Below, in pieces: positions 17,818-26,095 of a stretch of DNA of 62,865 nt. This stretch comes from Christensenella sp. UBA5893 (GTDB lineage: Bacteria > Bacillota > Clostridia > Christensenellales > UBA1242): NCBI GenBank assembly GCA_002431905.1, contig DJER01000033.1, forward strand, positions 104,356 through 167,220. Reading direction: 5' to 3'. Within the stretch, counting starts at the first letter, position 1; each line of letters begins with the position of its first letter. A model generated the notes under the pieces. It had not been told where the DNA came from, searched no databases, and was given only the letters and a program-made list of their open reading frames with translations. The translations under genes and the position numbers were made by a program.

Positions 17818-18261
17818 ATGCAAATAGAAGTAATTTCAGAAAATGAAGAAATGACCAAACAAATAGCAAAAAAATATGCAGAAAGTATAAAAAGTCCTGT
17901 TGTCATATCACTTATTGGCGATTTGGGTGCAGGCAAAACAACTTTCACAAAAGGTTTTGCAGAAGGGCTTGGGATAAAAGAACTTGTAACAAGTCCAACT
18001 TTTACAATTATGAACGATTATAAAAGTGGAAGACTCCCACTCTATCACTTTGATATGTACAGGCTCAATGGGAAAGAAGAAGCATCAAATCTTGGTTTTG
18101 ATGAATATTTTGATTTGCGAAAACTCGATGGTGTTGTTGTTTGTGAATGGGCAGAGAATGTTGAAGGACTTTTGCCAAAGTTACATGTTGAGATAGAGTT
18201 TGAAAAAGTTGATGAAAACAAACGTAAAATTAGAATAGGCGTAAAAGGTTGGGTAAAATGA
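17818..18261 (+). CDS. tsaE: tRNA t6A biosynthesis ATPase TsaE
   Basis: A 147-residue P-loop ATPase that works with TsaB and TsaD to place threonylcarbamoyl on A37 of ANN-reading tRNAs. Walker A is GDLGAGKTTF at residues about 34-43, and the family motif SPTFTIMNDY follows at about 60, then HFDMYRL. The start at 17818 is chosen because it has the SD AAGGGA; a longer frame from 17788 adds an unconserved leader. The stop overlaps the tsaB start (ATGA). tsaD is not in the window. Confidence 0.93.
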   Translation: MQIEVISENEEMTKQIAKKYAESIKSPVVISLIGDLGAGKTTFTKGFAEGLGIKELVTSPTFTIMNDYKSGRLPLYHFDMYRLNGKEEASNLGFDEYFDLRKLDGVVVCEWAENVEGLLPKLHVEIEFEKVDENKRKIRIGVKGWVK

Positions 18262-18902
18262 AAGTTTTAGCATTAAACACGGCATTTGCAAACAGTGATA
18301 TTGCAGTAGATATTGACGGAAAAAAAGATTATATATCTCATTCGTCAAGTGCAAAGCAATCAGAAAATGCACTTGTTTGTATTGATGAATTATTAAAAAG
18401 AAACAACACAAAAATCCAAAATATAGACATAATGGCAGTAGTTATTGGTCCGGGGTCATTTACTGGCATAAGAATTGGTGTTGGACTTGTAAAGGGAATG
18501 GCTGTTGCAAAACCAAGCATAAAACTTGTTGGTATATGTTCACTAGATTTGTTGGCTTACACCTACTATTCACAAACGAATTGTAAAGATTTTTCTTGCG
18601 TTTTGGATGCATTAAGTGGCAATATTTTTGTTTGCTCATATGAGAATGGAAAAAGGTCAAGTGACCCAAAAATGCTAACAGGTGAAGAACTTGATAACCT
18701 AAAAGGCACAGTTGTTGGACTAAAAGCCGAAAATCTTGATTTTTGCACAGACTTTGTAGACTTTAATCCGCAAATGCTTTTGGAGTATGCAAACTATAAA
18801 ATCACCAATAATGAATTTGTTGATGAATCAAACTTATTGCCATTATATCTACGTAAATCACAAGCAGAAGCAGGTTTAGATGGTGCAAATAAAAAGAATT
18901 AA
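18258..18902 (+). CDS. tsaB: tRNA t6A biosynthesis protein TsaB
   Basis: A 214-residue protein of the ASKHA fold, partner and scaffold of TsaD in t6A formation. The first strand is MKVLALNTAF, where most TsaB proteins have LAIDTS. The most diagnostic motif is VVIGPGSFTGIRIGVG at about residues 63-78, followed by GMAVAKPSIKLVGICSLDLL. The start at 18258 overlaps the tsaE stop. The C-terminus overlaps the following acetyltransferase gene by 23 bases, as in many tsaE-tsaB-rimI groups. Confidence 0.93.
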   Translation: MKVLALNTAFANSDIAVDIDGKKDYISHSSSAKQSENALVCIDELLKRNNTKIQNIDIMAVVIGPGSFTGIRIGVGLVKGMAVAKPSIKLVGICSLDLLAYTYYSQTNCKDFSCVLDALSGNIFVCSYENGKRSSDPKMLTGEELDNLKGTVVGLKAENLDFCTDFVDFNPQMLLEYANYKITNNEFVDESNLLPLYLRKSQAEAGLDGANKKN

Positions 18903-19320
18903 CCAAAATGATTTAATCACCTTGCAAACCATATCTTTTGAACAATTTAAAACCGAAAGTTGGTCAAAAGAGCAATATAGCCAAGCATTTTTTGATGCTA
19001 ACTATATTTTCCTTGGGTGCTATGATTGTAAAAAACTTTTAAGTTTTGTTGTGGCAAATGAAAACTTGGATGATGTTAATATACTAATGCTTGCAACAAG
19101 TGAAAGTAATAAACATAATGGCTGTGCAAAAAAACTTGTTGAAAATTTACAAAAGTATGTAAAAGATAAAAACAAAACACTATCGCTTGAAGTAAAAGAA
19201 AATAATTTGCCGGCAATTACACTTTACACAAAACTCAATTTCAAAACTGTTTATGTAAGAAAGCATTACTACAAAGATGGTCAAAATGCAGTCATAATGT
19301 TTTATAACCAAAAATCATAA
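18880..19320 (+). CDS. rimI: RimI-like GNAT N-acetyltransferase
   Basis: A 146-residue GNAT acetyltransferase. The acetyl-CoA-binding region is degenerate (HNGCAKKLVENL where R/Q-x-x-G-x-G/A is usual), followed by the LSLEVKENNLPAITLYTKLNF block and YVRKHYYKDGQNAVIM, which are characteristic of RimI, the enzyme that acetylates the N-terminus of ribosomal protein S18. The position directly after tsaB, overlapping its end, is the conserved location of rimI. No SD is visible, so translational coupling is likely. Confidence 0.85.
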   Translation: MVQIKRINQNDLITLQTISFEQFKTESWSKEQYSQAFFDANYIFLGCYDCKKLLSFVVANENLDDVNILMLATSESNKHNGCAKKLVENLQKYVKDKNKTLSLEVKENNLPAITLYTKLNFKTVYVRKHYYKDGQNAVIMFYNQKS

Positions 19321-19324
19321 TATG

Positions 19325-19353
19325 TTGCAATTTGGCATTCGTAAGCATAAATA
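19325..19353 (+). promoter_or_regulatory. Promoter giving a leaderless hydrolase mRNA
   Basis: -35 TTGCAA (19325-19330), 17-base spacer, -10 TAAATA (19348-19353), six bases before ATG 19360. No SD is present. Confidence 0.45.
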
Positions 19354-19359
19354 TTTTAT

Positions 19360-20073
19360 ATGGAAATAACATACAAAGGTGCAAAAGTATATTACAAAGT
19401 GATAGGCAATGGCTCGCAAACAGTGGTATATTTGCATGGCTGGGGGACAAGTGGCAGATTTTTTGAATTTATGGCAAATGACCTAAATGCCAAAAATATC
19501 CTAATAGATTTTCCACCTTTTGGCAAAAGTGAAGAGCCAAAAGTTGCCTATGATTTAAATGATTATGCAAACATAGTAAAAAGTGTGTTAAAAAAAGAAA
19601 ATGTAGAAAATTTTTGTCTTATTTCACATTCATTTGGCACTCGTGTTGCAATTTATTTGATTACAATTTATAAGGTAAATGTAAAAAAATTGGTAATAAC
19701 AGGCGGTGCAGGACTAAAACCAAAAAATAGTGTAAAAAAGATTTTTAGAAAAATAAAATATAAGATTTGCAAAACTTTTAACAAAAATTACAAAGCAGGC
19801 TCAAAAGATTATAGAGATTTATCAAATGTTATGAAACAAACATTTAATAATGTAATAAAGTTAAATTTTGACAAAGGACTAAACAAGATCAAATGCCCAA
19901 CATTGTTGGTCTTTGGTAGCAAAGATACCGAAACTCCAATGTATATGGCAAAAAGATTTAGTAAAAAAATACCAAATTCAAAACTAATAATCTACAAAGA
20001 TTTTGACCATTTTGCATATATAAAAAATGGCGAACAATTTTTGTTGGATGCAAAAATATTTTTAAGGGGTTAA
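19360..20073 (+). CDS. Alpha/beta hydrolase
   Basis: A 237-residue alpha/beta-hydrolase. The oxyanion strand is VVYLHGWGTSGRFFEFM, the nucleophile elbow is SHSFGTR (Ser in GxSxG-like context H-S-F-G), the acid lies in VFGSKDTETP and the catalytic His in DFDHFAYI. The substrate is unknown. It is followed one base later by the membrane-fused MurF-like ligase, and the two probably share a transcript with ddl, so a role in envelope precursors or in trimming a lipid or ester is possible but inferred only from position. Confidence 0.82.
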   Translation: MEITYKGAKVYYKVIGNGSQTVVYLHGWGTSGRFFEFMANDLNAKNILIDFPPFGKSEEPKVAYDLNDYANIVKSVLKKENVENFCLISHSFGTRVAIYLITIYKVNVKKLVITGGAGLKPKNSVKKIFRKIKYKICKTFNKNYKAGSKDYRDLSNVMKQTFNNVIKLNFDKGLNKIKCPTLLVFGSKDTETPMYMAKRFSKKIPNSKLIIYKDFDHFAYIKNGEQFLLDAKIFLRG

Positions 20074-20074
20074 A

Positions 20075-21697
20075 ATGGATTTTTTAAGCAAACTTTCACC
20101 ACAATTATTAATAGCAATTGTCTTGTCGGCGATAAATGGCGTTATGATGTATTTTTTTGCAGGAAAAATGCTCCATATATTACAACTTGGTGGCTACAAA
20201 ATAAAAAGCATAAATGCTTACCTAAAAGAAACAAAATTCAAGTATATCGCAAGACTAATTATTTTGTGCTTTTTGTCTGCTGCTTGTATGATGGTTGCAA
20301 ATGCATTGCTTGACGGCCATGGCGAATTTTGGAGTTATATTGGACTTATTTTCTATTTCTATTTTAGCATTGTGTTTATTATCAATGTCTATCAAGCTCC
20401 ACAAAAAACACCATTAAAACAAACTCACAGAATGAACAGACTTTCGTTTGTAGTGTTCTTGCTCTCATCGGCACTCACTTTTGGTCTTATCGCAGTGTTT
20501 ACTGAATATGTCCCAAGTGTAAAATTTGGAATTATTGCAATAACACCAATATTCACATATTTGATTGTTCTTGTAAGCCATTATATATGTGTTCCGGTTG
20601 AATTTTTGTCAAGACAAATCTATATAGGCAGGGCAAAGAGAAAACTCAAAAAAATGCCAAACTTAATAAAAATTGGAATAACCGGCAGTTATGGGAAAAC
20701 CACAACAAAACACATTCTTAATGTAATGCTTTCAAAAAAATATGATGTTTGTATGAGTCCATATAGTTTCAACACACCAATGGGCTTAACAAAAGTTGTA
20801 AACCAATACCTAAAACCTAATAATGATGTACTTATTTGTGAAATGGGTGCAAGGCAGGTCGGCGATATAGCATACCTATGTAAATTGATACAACCAAAGC
20901 ACGCAATTATAACAAGTGTGTCAAATCAACACCTTTCAACCTTTGGAACAGAAAAAAATGTTTACAAGGCAAAAAAAGAACTTGTTGATGCAATAAGTGA
21001 CGGCTATATATGTTTTAATGCCCAAAATCTTGGCTCAAAACAAATGTTTGACGAATGCAAAAAAAATAAAATTTTATGTGGAATAAATAACGAAGATTGT
21101 TTTGCAAATATAACAAATATAAAAACTGACAAAAATGGCTCAACTTTTGATCTGACAATTGATAAAAAAACAATATCTTGCCAAACAAAACTTTTGGGCA
21201 TTGGAAACTTGGAAGATATAGCACTTGCCAGTGGATTGGCATACACGCTTGGCGTAAAGTTGAATGAAATAAAAAGTGCAATCACCACATTAAAACCAAT
21301 GCCACATAGATTGGAAGTGCTACAAGAAAACGGACTTACAATAATCGATAACTCCTATAATGCATCGGTAGAAAGTAGTACCGAAGCTCTAAATACCCTA
21401 AAAATGTTTGATGGCGACAAGATTGTGGTAACACCGGGACTTGTTGAACTTGGGGAAAAAGAATTTGACGCAAATGTGGTCCTTGGCGAGCAAATTTCAA
21501 AGGTTGCAAGCAAAATTATAATAGTGAACGAAACAAACAAGCAAGCCCTTCAAAACGGGCTAAAACAAGGTGGTTTTAATGAAAGTAATATATACTTTAC
21601 AGAAAACCTTAACCTTGCAAAAGATAAGCTAAAAGAAATAGCAAAAAATGGTGACGTAATTTTGTTCGAAAATGATTTGCCAGACAGTTATATTTAA
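20075..21697 (+). CDS. murF: MurF-like ligase with N-terminal membrane domain
   Basis: A 540-residue Mur ligase with an unusual N-terminus. Residues 1-185 carry about five membrane helices (LLIAIVLSAINGVMMYFFAG, then segments near 60-80, 90-110, 130-155 and 160-180). The ligase core begins at about residue 197 with GITGSYGKTTTKHIL (P-loop), followed by ICEMGARQVGDIAYLC, ITSVSNQHLSTFGT and DNSYNASVESSTEALNTL, which is typical of MurF. MurF adds D-Ala-D-Ala to UDP-MurNAc-tripeptide, which fits the ddl gene directly downstream. The usual soluble MurF N-terminal substrate domain is missing. SD is AAGGGG. Confidence 0.85.
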   Translation: MDFLSKLSPQLLIAIVLSAINGVMMYFFAGKMLHILQLGGYKIKSINAYLKETKFKYIARLIILCFLSAACMMVANALLDGHGEFWSYIGLIFYFYFSIVFIINVYQAPQKTPLKQTHRMNRLSFVVFLLSSALTFGLIAVFTEYVPSVKFGIIAITPIFTYLIVLVSHYICVPVEFLSRQIYIGRAKRKLKKMPNLIKIGITGSYGKTTTKHILNVMLSKKYDVCMSPYSFNTPMGLTKVVNQYLKPNNDVLICEMGARQVGDIAYLCKLIQPKHAIITSVSNQHLSTFGTEKNVYKAKKELVDAISDGYICFNAQNLGSKQMFDECKKNKILCGINNEDCFANITNIKTDKNGSTFDLTIDKKTISCQTKLLGIGNLEDIALASGLAYTLGVKLNEIKSAITTLKPMPHRLEVLQENGLTIIDNSYNASVESSTEALNTLKMFDGDKIVVTPGLVELGEKEFDANVVLGEQISKVASKIIIVNETNKQALQNGLKQGGFNESNIYFTENLNLAKDKLKEIAKNGDVILFENDLPDSYI

Positions 21698-21702
21698 TAA
21701 CC

Positions 21703-21743
21703 AAAAAATCTCACATTTCATAATATATATGTGAGGTTTTTTT
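21703..21743 (+). promoter_or_regulatory. Terminator-like hairpin covering the ddl ribosome site
   Basis: Left arm 21703-21716 (A-run then TCTCACAT) pairs with right arm 21729-21742 (ATGTGAGG then T-run) over a 12-base loop. The T-run touches the ddl ATG, and the only SD-like bases (GTGAGG) are inside the right arm. The hairpin can act as terminator of the murF transcript and as a block on ddl translation. Confidence 0.65.
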
Positions 21744-22853
21744 ATGCAAAATTTATTAGTATTTTATGGTGGAAAAAGCGTTGAACATGATATAAGCATT
21801 TTAACAGCCATTCAAACGATGAAAAATATTAACAAACAAAAATATAATATAATACCAATTTATCTAACAAAAAAACTAAAGTTTGTTTCTCCAAAAAATT
21901 ATCTTGACACAAAGACATACCAAAGTGACAAAATGCAATGCAAAAAGGTGGAATTTTTGTATGGCGAAAGAAAAGTGAAAATCGGCATAAAAACATACAG
22001 CATCTATTGTGCCATAAACTGCTTTCATGGGGTAACAGGCGAAGATGGTTCGCTTTATGCACTAATGAATTTGTGCGATATTCCAATAACATCTTGCTCA
22101 ATTCTTGCAAGTAGCACATGTATGGATAAGGTTATAATGAAAGATATTTTCAAGTCAAATAATATACCTTGCGTTGATTACACTCTTGTAACATACGATG
22201 ATTACTTCTTAAATAGGGAAGAAACAATCAAAAACATTCAAGACCAAATAACATATCCGGTCATAGTAAAACCATCAAATTTGGGCAGTAGTATAGGCAT
22301 AGATAAGGCAAATAACACAAAAGAACTGGAATATGCATTAGATATCGCATTTTGTTATGATAGGAGAGTTATTGTTGAAAAGTGCTTGGAAGATTTCAAG
22401 GAAATAAACATATCATGCCTTGGCAATAATTTTTGCGAATTATCTTGCCTTGAACAACCGCAAAATTGGAATGACTTTTTAAACTTCCAAGACAAATACA
22501 CAAAAAAAGACGTTATTTCACAAAAAATTCTCAATCCAAAACTAGAGCCAAAAGTTGAAGAAAAAATAAAAAGTTTGGCAAAACAATGTTTCAAAATATT
22601 TGACTTGTCGGGCGTTGTAAGAATAGATTTTATGGTAAAAGATGATAATGTTTATGTAAATGAAATAAACACTGTCCCGGGGTCGCTTGCTTTCTATTTG
22701 TGGAAGGGTAAAAACATTGAATTTTTTGAACTTATTGAAAGGCTAATTGACCTTGCAATAAAAAAACACAAACAACAAAGTTTGTGTCAATTTGATTTCA
22801 ATTCAAATGTCCTTGACAATTATTCAAAATCATCAGCAAAAATGCATAAGTAG
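21744..22853 (+). CDS. ddl: D-alanine--D-alanine ligase
   Basis: A 369-residue ATP-grasp ligase making D-Ala-D-Ala for the peptidoglycan stem peptide. N-terminal FYGGKSVEHDISILTA is the conserved first motif; CFHGVTGEDGSLYALMNLCD and SSTCMDKVIMK follow; the ATP-grasp lysine region is YPVIVKPSNLGSSIGID; the omega loop holds DKYTKKD (K-Y typical of D-Ala rather than D-lactate ligases); and NEINTVPGS carries the metal and substrate residues. It lies directly after the MurF-like gene whose substrate it makes. The C-terminal 25 residues are a polar tail. It converges, with no gap, on a reverse-strand regulator. Confidence 0.93.
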   Translation: MQNLLVFYGGKSVEHDISILTAIQTMKNINKQKYNIIPIYLTKKLKFVSPKNYLDTKTYQSDKMQCKKVEFLYGERKVKIGIKTYSIYCAINCFHGVTGEDGSLYALMNLCDIPITSCSILASSTCMDKVIMKDIFKSNNIPCVDYTLVTYDDYFLNREETIKNIQDQITYPVIVKPSNLGSSIGIDKANNTKELEYALDIAFCYDRRVIVEKCLEDFKEINISCLGNNFCELSCLEQPQNWNDFLNFQDKYTKKDVISQKILNPKLEPKVEEKIKSLAKQCFKIFDLSGVVRIDFMVKDDNVYVNEINTVPGSLAFYLWKGKNIEFFELIERLIDLAIKKHKQQSLCQFDFNSNVLDNYSKSSAKMHK

Positions 22854-23162
22854 TTATACGCATATTTTATCTAATATTGTTTTAACATTTGCACCAATAT
22901 TATTTTTTGATAAGGCACTCTTTAAGGTGTCTTTTTCTTTTTGAGATAAAACCAGTCCCTCAAGAGTAAAATTCTCTGGCAAAAATATCCCGCCATTTTT
23001 CCCATTTTCACAATAAAAAGGTACACCTGCAAGGGTGAGGGAGTCAATATAACGATAAACCGTTCTTGTGCTAATCTCAAAATTTTCAGCAATCTCTTTT
23101 GCTGTTGTCTTTTTCCTTTTTGACACAAACATAAAAATTCCAAATACCAAATATTGTTTCAT
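22854..23162 (-). CDS. Short helix-turn-helix regulator (WYL/DeoR-type N-terminal domain only)
   Basis: A 102-residue protein made of one winged helix-turn-helix: KKTTAKEIAENFEISTRTVYRYIDSLTLAG is the recognition region (about residues 16-46) and GGIFLPENFTLEGLVLS the wing. In the WYL and YafY families this domain is followed by a sensor domain of about 200 residues, absent here. Start chosen at 23162 because AAAGGA lies upstream; the longer frame to 23195 has no SD. The gene ends immediately against the ddl stop, converging with no spacer. Target unknown. Confidence 0.75.
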   Translation of the reverse strand: MKQYLVFGIFMFVSKRKKTTAKEIAENFEISTRTVYRYIDSLTLAGVPFYCENGKNGGIFLPENFTLEGLVLSQKEKDTLKSALSKNNIGANVKTILDKICV

Positions 23163-23292
23163 TTCTTTTTTCCTTTTGTGACCATAGTATAGCACAATAA
23201 AAAATAAAAATCAAACATATGTTCTATTTTTCTAAAAAATTTTTAGAATTACAAAATGTGGTAAATTCAATCAAAAGTTTTTGGCAAAACTT

Positions 23293-23322
23293 GGTATATA
23301 AGCAAATATGTGGGCATAAATT
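23293..23322 (+). promoter_or_regulatory. Sigma-E-type promoter upstream of spoIVA
   Basis: -35 GGTATATA (23293-23300), 14-base spacer, -10 CATAAATT (23315-23322). It matches the B. subtilis sigma-E pattern (about KMATATT, CATACAMT) at most positions and lies 24 bases before the spoIVA ATG, where sigma-E control is expected. Confidence 0.6.
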
Positions 23323-23346
23323 ACAATATCAAACTATGGAGGTTAT

Positions 23347-24822
23347 ATGGAAAGATTTGAAATATATGATGATATAGCCAAACGAACAAACGGAGATATA
23401 TATCTCGGTGTTGTTGGGCCTGTTCGTTCTGGTAAATCAATGTTTATATCACAATTTATGCAGAATTTGGTAATTCCAAATATAGATAATAAACAGACAA
23501 AAGAAAGAACAATTGATGAATTGCCACAAAGTGCCGAGGGCAAAACGATAATGACAACACAACCAAAGTTTGTCCCTTCGCAAGCAGTTAGTATCAATGT
23601 TGATAATATAAGTATGAAAGTAAGACTTGTAGACTGTGTTGGGTACTTTGTAAGTGGTGCAATGGGTCACGAAGAAGATAACAAACCAAGACTTGTCAAA
23701 ACACCTTGGAGTGATGAAGAAATACCATTTGAAGAAGCTGCCGTAATTGGAACAAACAAAGTTATTAGCGAACATTCAACAATTGGCATTTTGATGACAA
23801 CTGATGGAAGTATCACAGATATTGATAGACAAAGTTATGTCGAAGCAGAAGAAAAGGTTGCAAAAGAATTAAAAAAGACAGGAAAGCCATTTGTTGTATT
23901 GGTAAATTCAACAAACCCAGAAGGCGAAAATGCAAAAAAATTGGCACAGTCATTATCTCAAAAATATGGTGTTAGTGCTTTGACAATAAATGCAAAAGAA
24001 TTACAAACAAAGGATATTGAAAATATCTTTGAAAAAGTTTTGTTGGAATTTCCAATCAAATCATTAAAAGTAAAAATGCCACAATGGTTGCAAGCTCTTG
24101 ATGGTGATGACCCAATAATTGAGCAAATTATTGAAGAAGTGAAAAAGTTTGGCGAGGGTGCGGAAAAAATAGGCCAAATTGACAAAACAAATGTCGCATT
24201 CTTGGAAAGTGAAGATTTTGAACCTTTAACAGTTGGCTCAATAAAAATGGGCGAAGGCACAATTGAATTTGATGTAAAGCCAAGACAATCTTTGTTCTAT
24301 AAAGTCCTTTCACAAAAATGCGGTGTTGAAGTTAAAGACGACTATCATTTGATAAAGTACATCAAAGATCTTGCTTTTGCCAAAAAAGAATATGATTATC
24401 TTAAAGATGCGTTGGAACAGGTAAGTGAGAATGGTTATGGTATTGTTGTACCAAAGCAAGATAATATGATACTAGAAAGTCCAGTAATAGTAAAACAAGG
24501 CAGTAGGTTTGGTGTAAAGATAAAGGCAACTGCACCATGCTTACATATAATGAAAGTTGATGTAGAAACCGAAGTAAACCCACTTGTTGGAACAGAAGAC
24601 CAATCAAAAGATTTGGTAACATATTTGCAAAATGAATTGGACACAAATCCAGAAGCTGTTTGGCAAATAAATATGTTTGGAAAAACTCTTAATGATTTAG
24701 TTCAAGAAGGAATGACAAACAAAATTACATCAATGCCCGTTGAAGCACAACGCAAGATGCGTAAAACACTTGGCAGAATTGTTAATGAAGGAAAAGGTGG
24801 TATAATTTGCATTTTATTGTAA
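23347..24822 (+). CDS. spoIVA: Stage IV sporulation protein A (spore coat ATPase)
   Basis: A 491-residue SpoIVA, the ATPase that polymerises on the outer forespore membrane as the base of the spore coat. The N-terminus MERFEIYDDIAKRTNGDIYL and the Walker A GPVRSGKS (residues 24-31) are hallmark sequences. DCVGYFVSGAMGHEE (Walker B-like), FEEAAVIGTNKVISEHSTIG and LVNSTNPEGENAKKL follow, and the C-terminus GGIICILL is the conserved membrane-targeting tail. SD is GGAGG. It is monocistronic: own sigma-E-type promoter and terminator. Its presence is strong evidence for endospore formation. Confidence 0.97.
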   Translation: MERFEIYDDIAKRTNGDIYLGVVGPVRSGKSMFISQFMQNLVIPNIDNKQTKERTIDELPQSAEGKTIMTTQPKFVPSQAVSINVDNISMKVRLVDCVGYFVSGAMGHEEDNKPRLVKTPWSDEEIPFEEAAVIGTNKVISEHSTIGILMTTDGSITDIDRQSYVEAEEKVAKELKKTGKPFVVLVNSTNPEGENAKKLAQSLSQKYGVSALTINAKELQTKDIENIFEKVLLEFPIKSLKVKMPQWLQALDGDDPIIEQIIEEVKKFGEGAEKIGQIDKTNVAFLESEDFEPLTVGSIKMGEGTIEFDVKPRQSLFYKVLSQKCGVEVKDDYHLIKYIKDLAFAKKEYDYLKDALEQVSENGYGIVVPKQDNMILESPVIVKQGSRFGVKIKATAPCLHIMKVDVETEVNPLVGTEDQSKDLVTYLQNELDTNPEAVWQINMFGKTLNDLVQEGMTNKITSMPVEAQRKMRKTLGRIVNEGKGGIICILL

Positions 24823-24835
24823 AATAATAGGTATA

Positions 24836-24865
24836 CAAAGCAGGTGAAACAAAAGCCTGCTTTTT
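24836..24865 (+). terminator. Terminator after spoIVA
   Basis: Stem AAAGCAGG/CCTGCTTT around an 11-base loop, followed by T residues. Confidence 0.8.
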
Positions 24866-24936
24866 GTTGCAAAAGTTTTGTGGTTGTGAATTTGTTGCGA
24901 AAAATTTGTAAAAATAACCTTTTTAACAAAATTTTT

Positions 24937-24966
24937 GTTGACTATGTCAACCAATATTAGTAGACT
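24937..24966 (+). promoter_or_regulatory. Promoter with palindromic operator for the AraC-type gene
   Basis: -35 TTGACT (24938-24943), 17-base spacer, -10 TAGACT (24961-24966). The perfect inverted repeat GTTGAC-TAT-GTCAAC (24937-24951) covers the -35, so a bound regulator, possibly the encoded AraC protein, would control access of RNA polymerase. Confidence 0.5.
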
Positions 24967-24989
24967 AAGGTAATAAAAATGGAGTTATT

Positions 24990-25931
24990 ATGGAAAATAA
25001 AAAATCAATCTTTTTACCTGATAATGTTACAATTGATTATAGAATTGATCAAGATAATAAAAATAAAAAAGATTATAGAAAGATTGCATACACCAAAAGT
25101 AAAAGGATGTACATCAAAACTGTCATCAATACAACAGATTCAATTATAAAATCCGTTATCCACAAACATAATGATTGGGAATTCATTATTCCGCTTGCCC
25201 CAATACCTTGCCTTCTTCAAGATGACGAAGTATGTTTTGGGGAAGTGGGATATGTTTATCCTATAAAGGTAAACACTGAACATGGTGTGCAAGCACAGAT
25301 AAAAGATATTGCAATGATTAACATTATCATTGACAATGCTTGGTTCACGTCAATAATAAACAGATTAAAAGTTAAGCACGGACCATCAAAATTCTTTAAG
25401 TATACTGATGTGCTAAAAAATATGATTTCAACTTTCTATGAAATTTATAACACAGACTTTGAATTAAAAGAGGATATGCTAGATTCCATAGCGGAAGATA
25501 TCGCATTTGAAATCATTAGGTCAAATGCTCAAGCATTTAATGGCGAAGAATCTTTCAAACCAAGAGTATATCACAAGGGCTTGCAGGTCGTATGTGACTA
25601 TATAAATAATAATTATTCACAAAAACTCACAATTGATGAATTGTCAAAAATGGGTGAGATGAGTAAATACTATTTTATATCAAGTTTTAAAGAATTTACG
25701 GGGCTAACTCCAATGGAGTATATAATAAGATTCAGACTTTCAAAAGCAAAATTCTATTTGGAATTTTCTGATCTAAAAATCCAAGAGATTGCCCAAAAAG
25801 TAGGATTTAGTAGCACAACCGCATTTACTCACACTTTCACAAGATATATTGGTGTAACCCCTTCACAATATATCAAAACCCTAAACAAAAGTGGAGATAA
25901 GTTGGGAACAATAAAACTAAATCAAAAATAG
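24990..25931 (+). CDS. AraC-family transcription regulator
   Basis: A 313-residue regulator. The C-terminal 105 residues hold the two helix-turn-helix motifs of the AraC family: LTIDELSKMGEMSKYYFISS and, after MEYIIRFRLSKAKFYLEF, the second motif IQEIAQKVGFSSTTAFTHTF followed by GVTPSQYIKT. The N-terminal 200 residues look like a cupin sensor domain (HNDWEFIIPLAPIPCLLQDD, the start of a jelly-roll). The effector is unknown. SD is GGAG. It stands alone between spoIVA and the tRNA genes with its own promoter and terminator. Confidence 0.88.
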   Translation: MENKKSIFLPDNVTIDYRIDQDNKNKKDYRKIAYTKSKRMYIKTVINTTDSIIKSVIHKHNDWEFIIPLAPIPCLLQDDEVCFGEVGYVYPIKVNTEHGVQAQIKDIAMINIIIDNAWFTSIINRLKVKHGPSKFFKYTDVLKNMISTFYEIYNTDFELKEDMLDSIAEDIAFEIIRSNAQAFNGEESFKPRVYHKGLQVVCDYINNNYSQKLTIDELSKMGEMSKYYFISSFKEFTGLTPMEYIIRFRLSKAKFYLEFSDLKIQEIAQKVGFSSTTAFTHTFTRYIGVTPSQYIKTLNKSGDKLGTIKLNQK

Positions 25932-25957
25932 AAAAGACACCATTTGGTGCCTTTTTT
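25932..25957 (+). terminator. Terminator after the AraC-type gene
   Basis: Stem CACC/GGTG extended by A and T runs with one mismatch, loop ATTT, followed by six T residues. Confidence 0.75.
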
Positions 25958-25989
25958 ATTATAAAAACATAATAGTAAATATGGCAACA

Positions 25990-26014
25990 AAAAAACACCC
26001 CAAAGGGTGCTTTT
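25990..26014 (-). terminator. Terminator of the tRNA-Gly/tRNA-Arg transcript
   Basis: Read on the minus strand: an A-run and GCACCC, loop TTTG, GGGTG then a T-run, starting one base past the CCA end of tRNA-Arg. Confidence 0.8.
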
Positions 26015-26091
26015 TGGTGGGCTTGAAGAGATTCGAACTCCCGACCTTTGCCTTAGAAGGGCACTGCTCTATCCAACTGAGCTACAAACCC
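26015..26091 (-). tRNA. tRNA-Arg (anticodon TCT)
   Basis: A 77-base cloverleaf read on the minus strand. Acceptor GGGTTTG pairs with CAAGCCC; D arm GCTC/GAGC; anticodon loop CTTCTAA with anticodon TCT; T arm GGGAG-TTCGAAT-CTCTT (last pair a wobble); CCA is encoded. It reads AGA/AGG arginine codons. It follows tRNA-Gly after a 4-base gap in one transcript. Confidence 0.93.
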
Positions 26092-26095
26092 ATAG

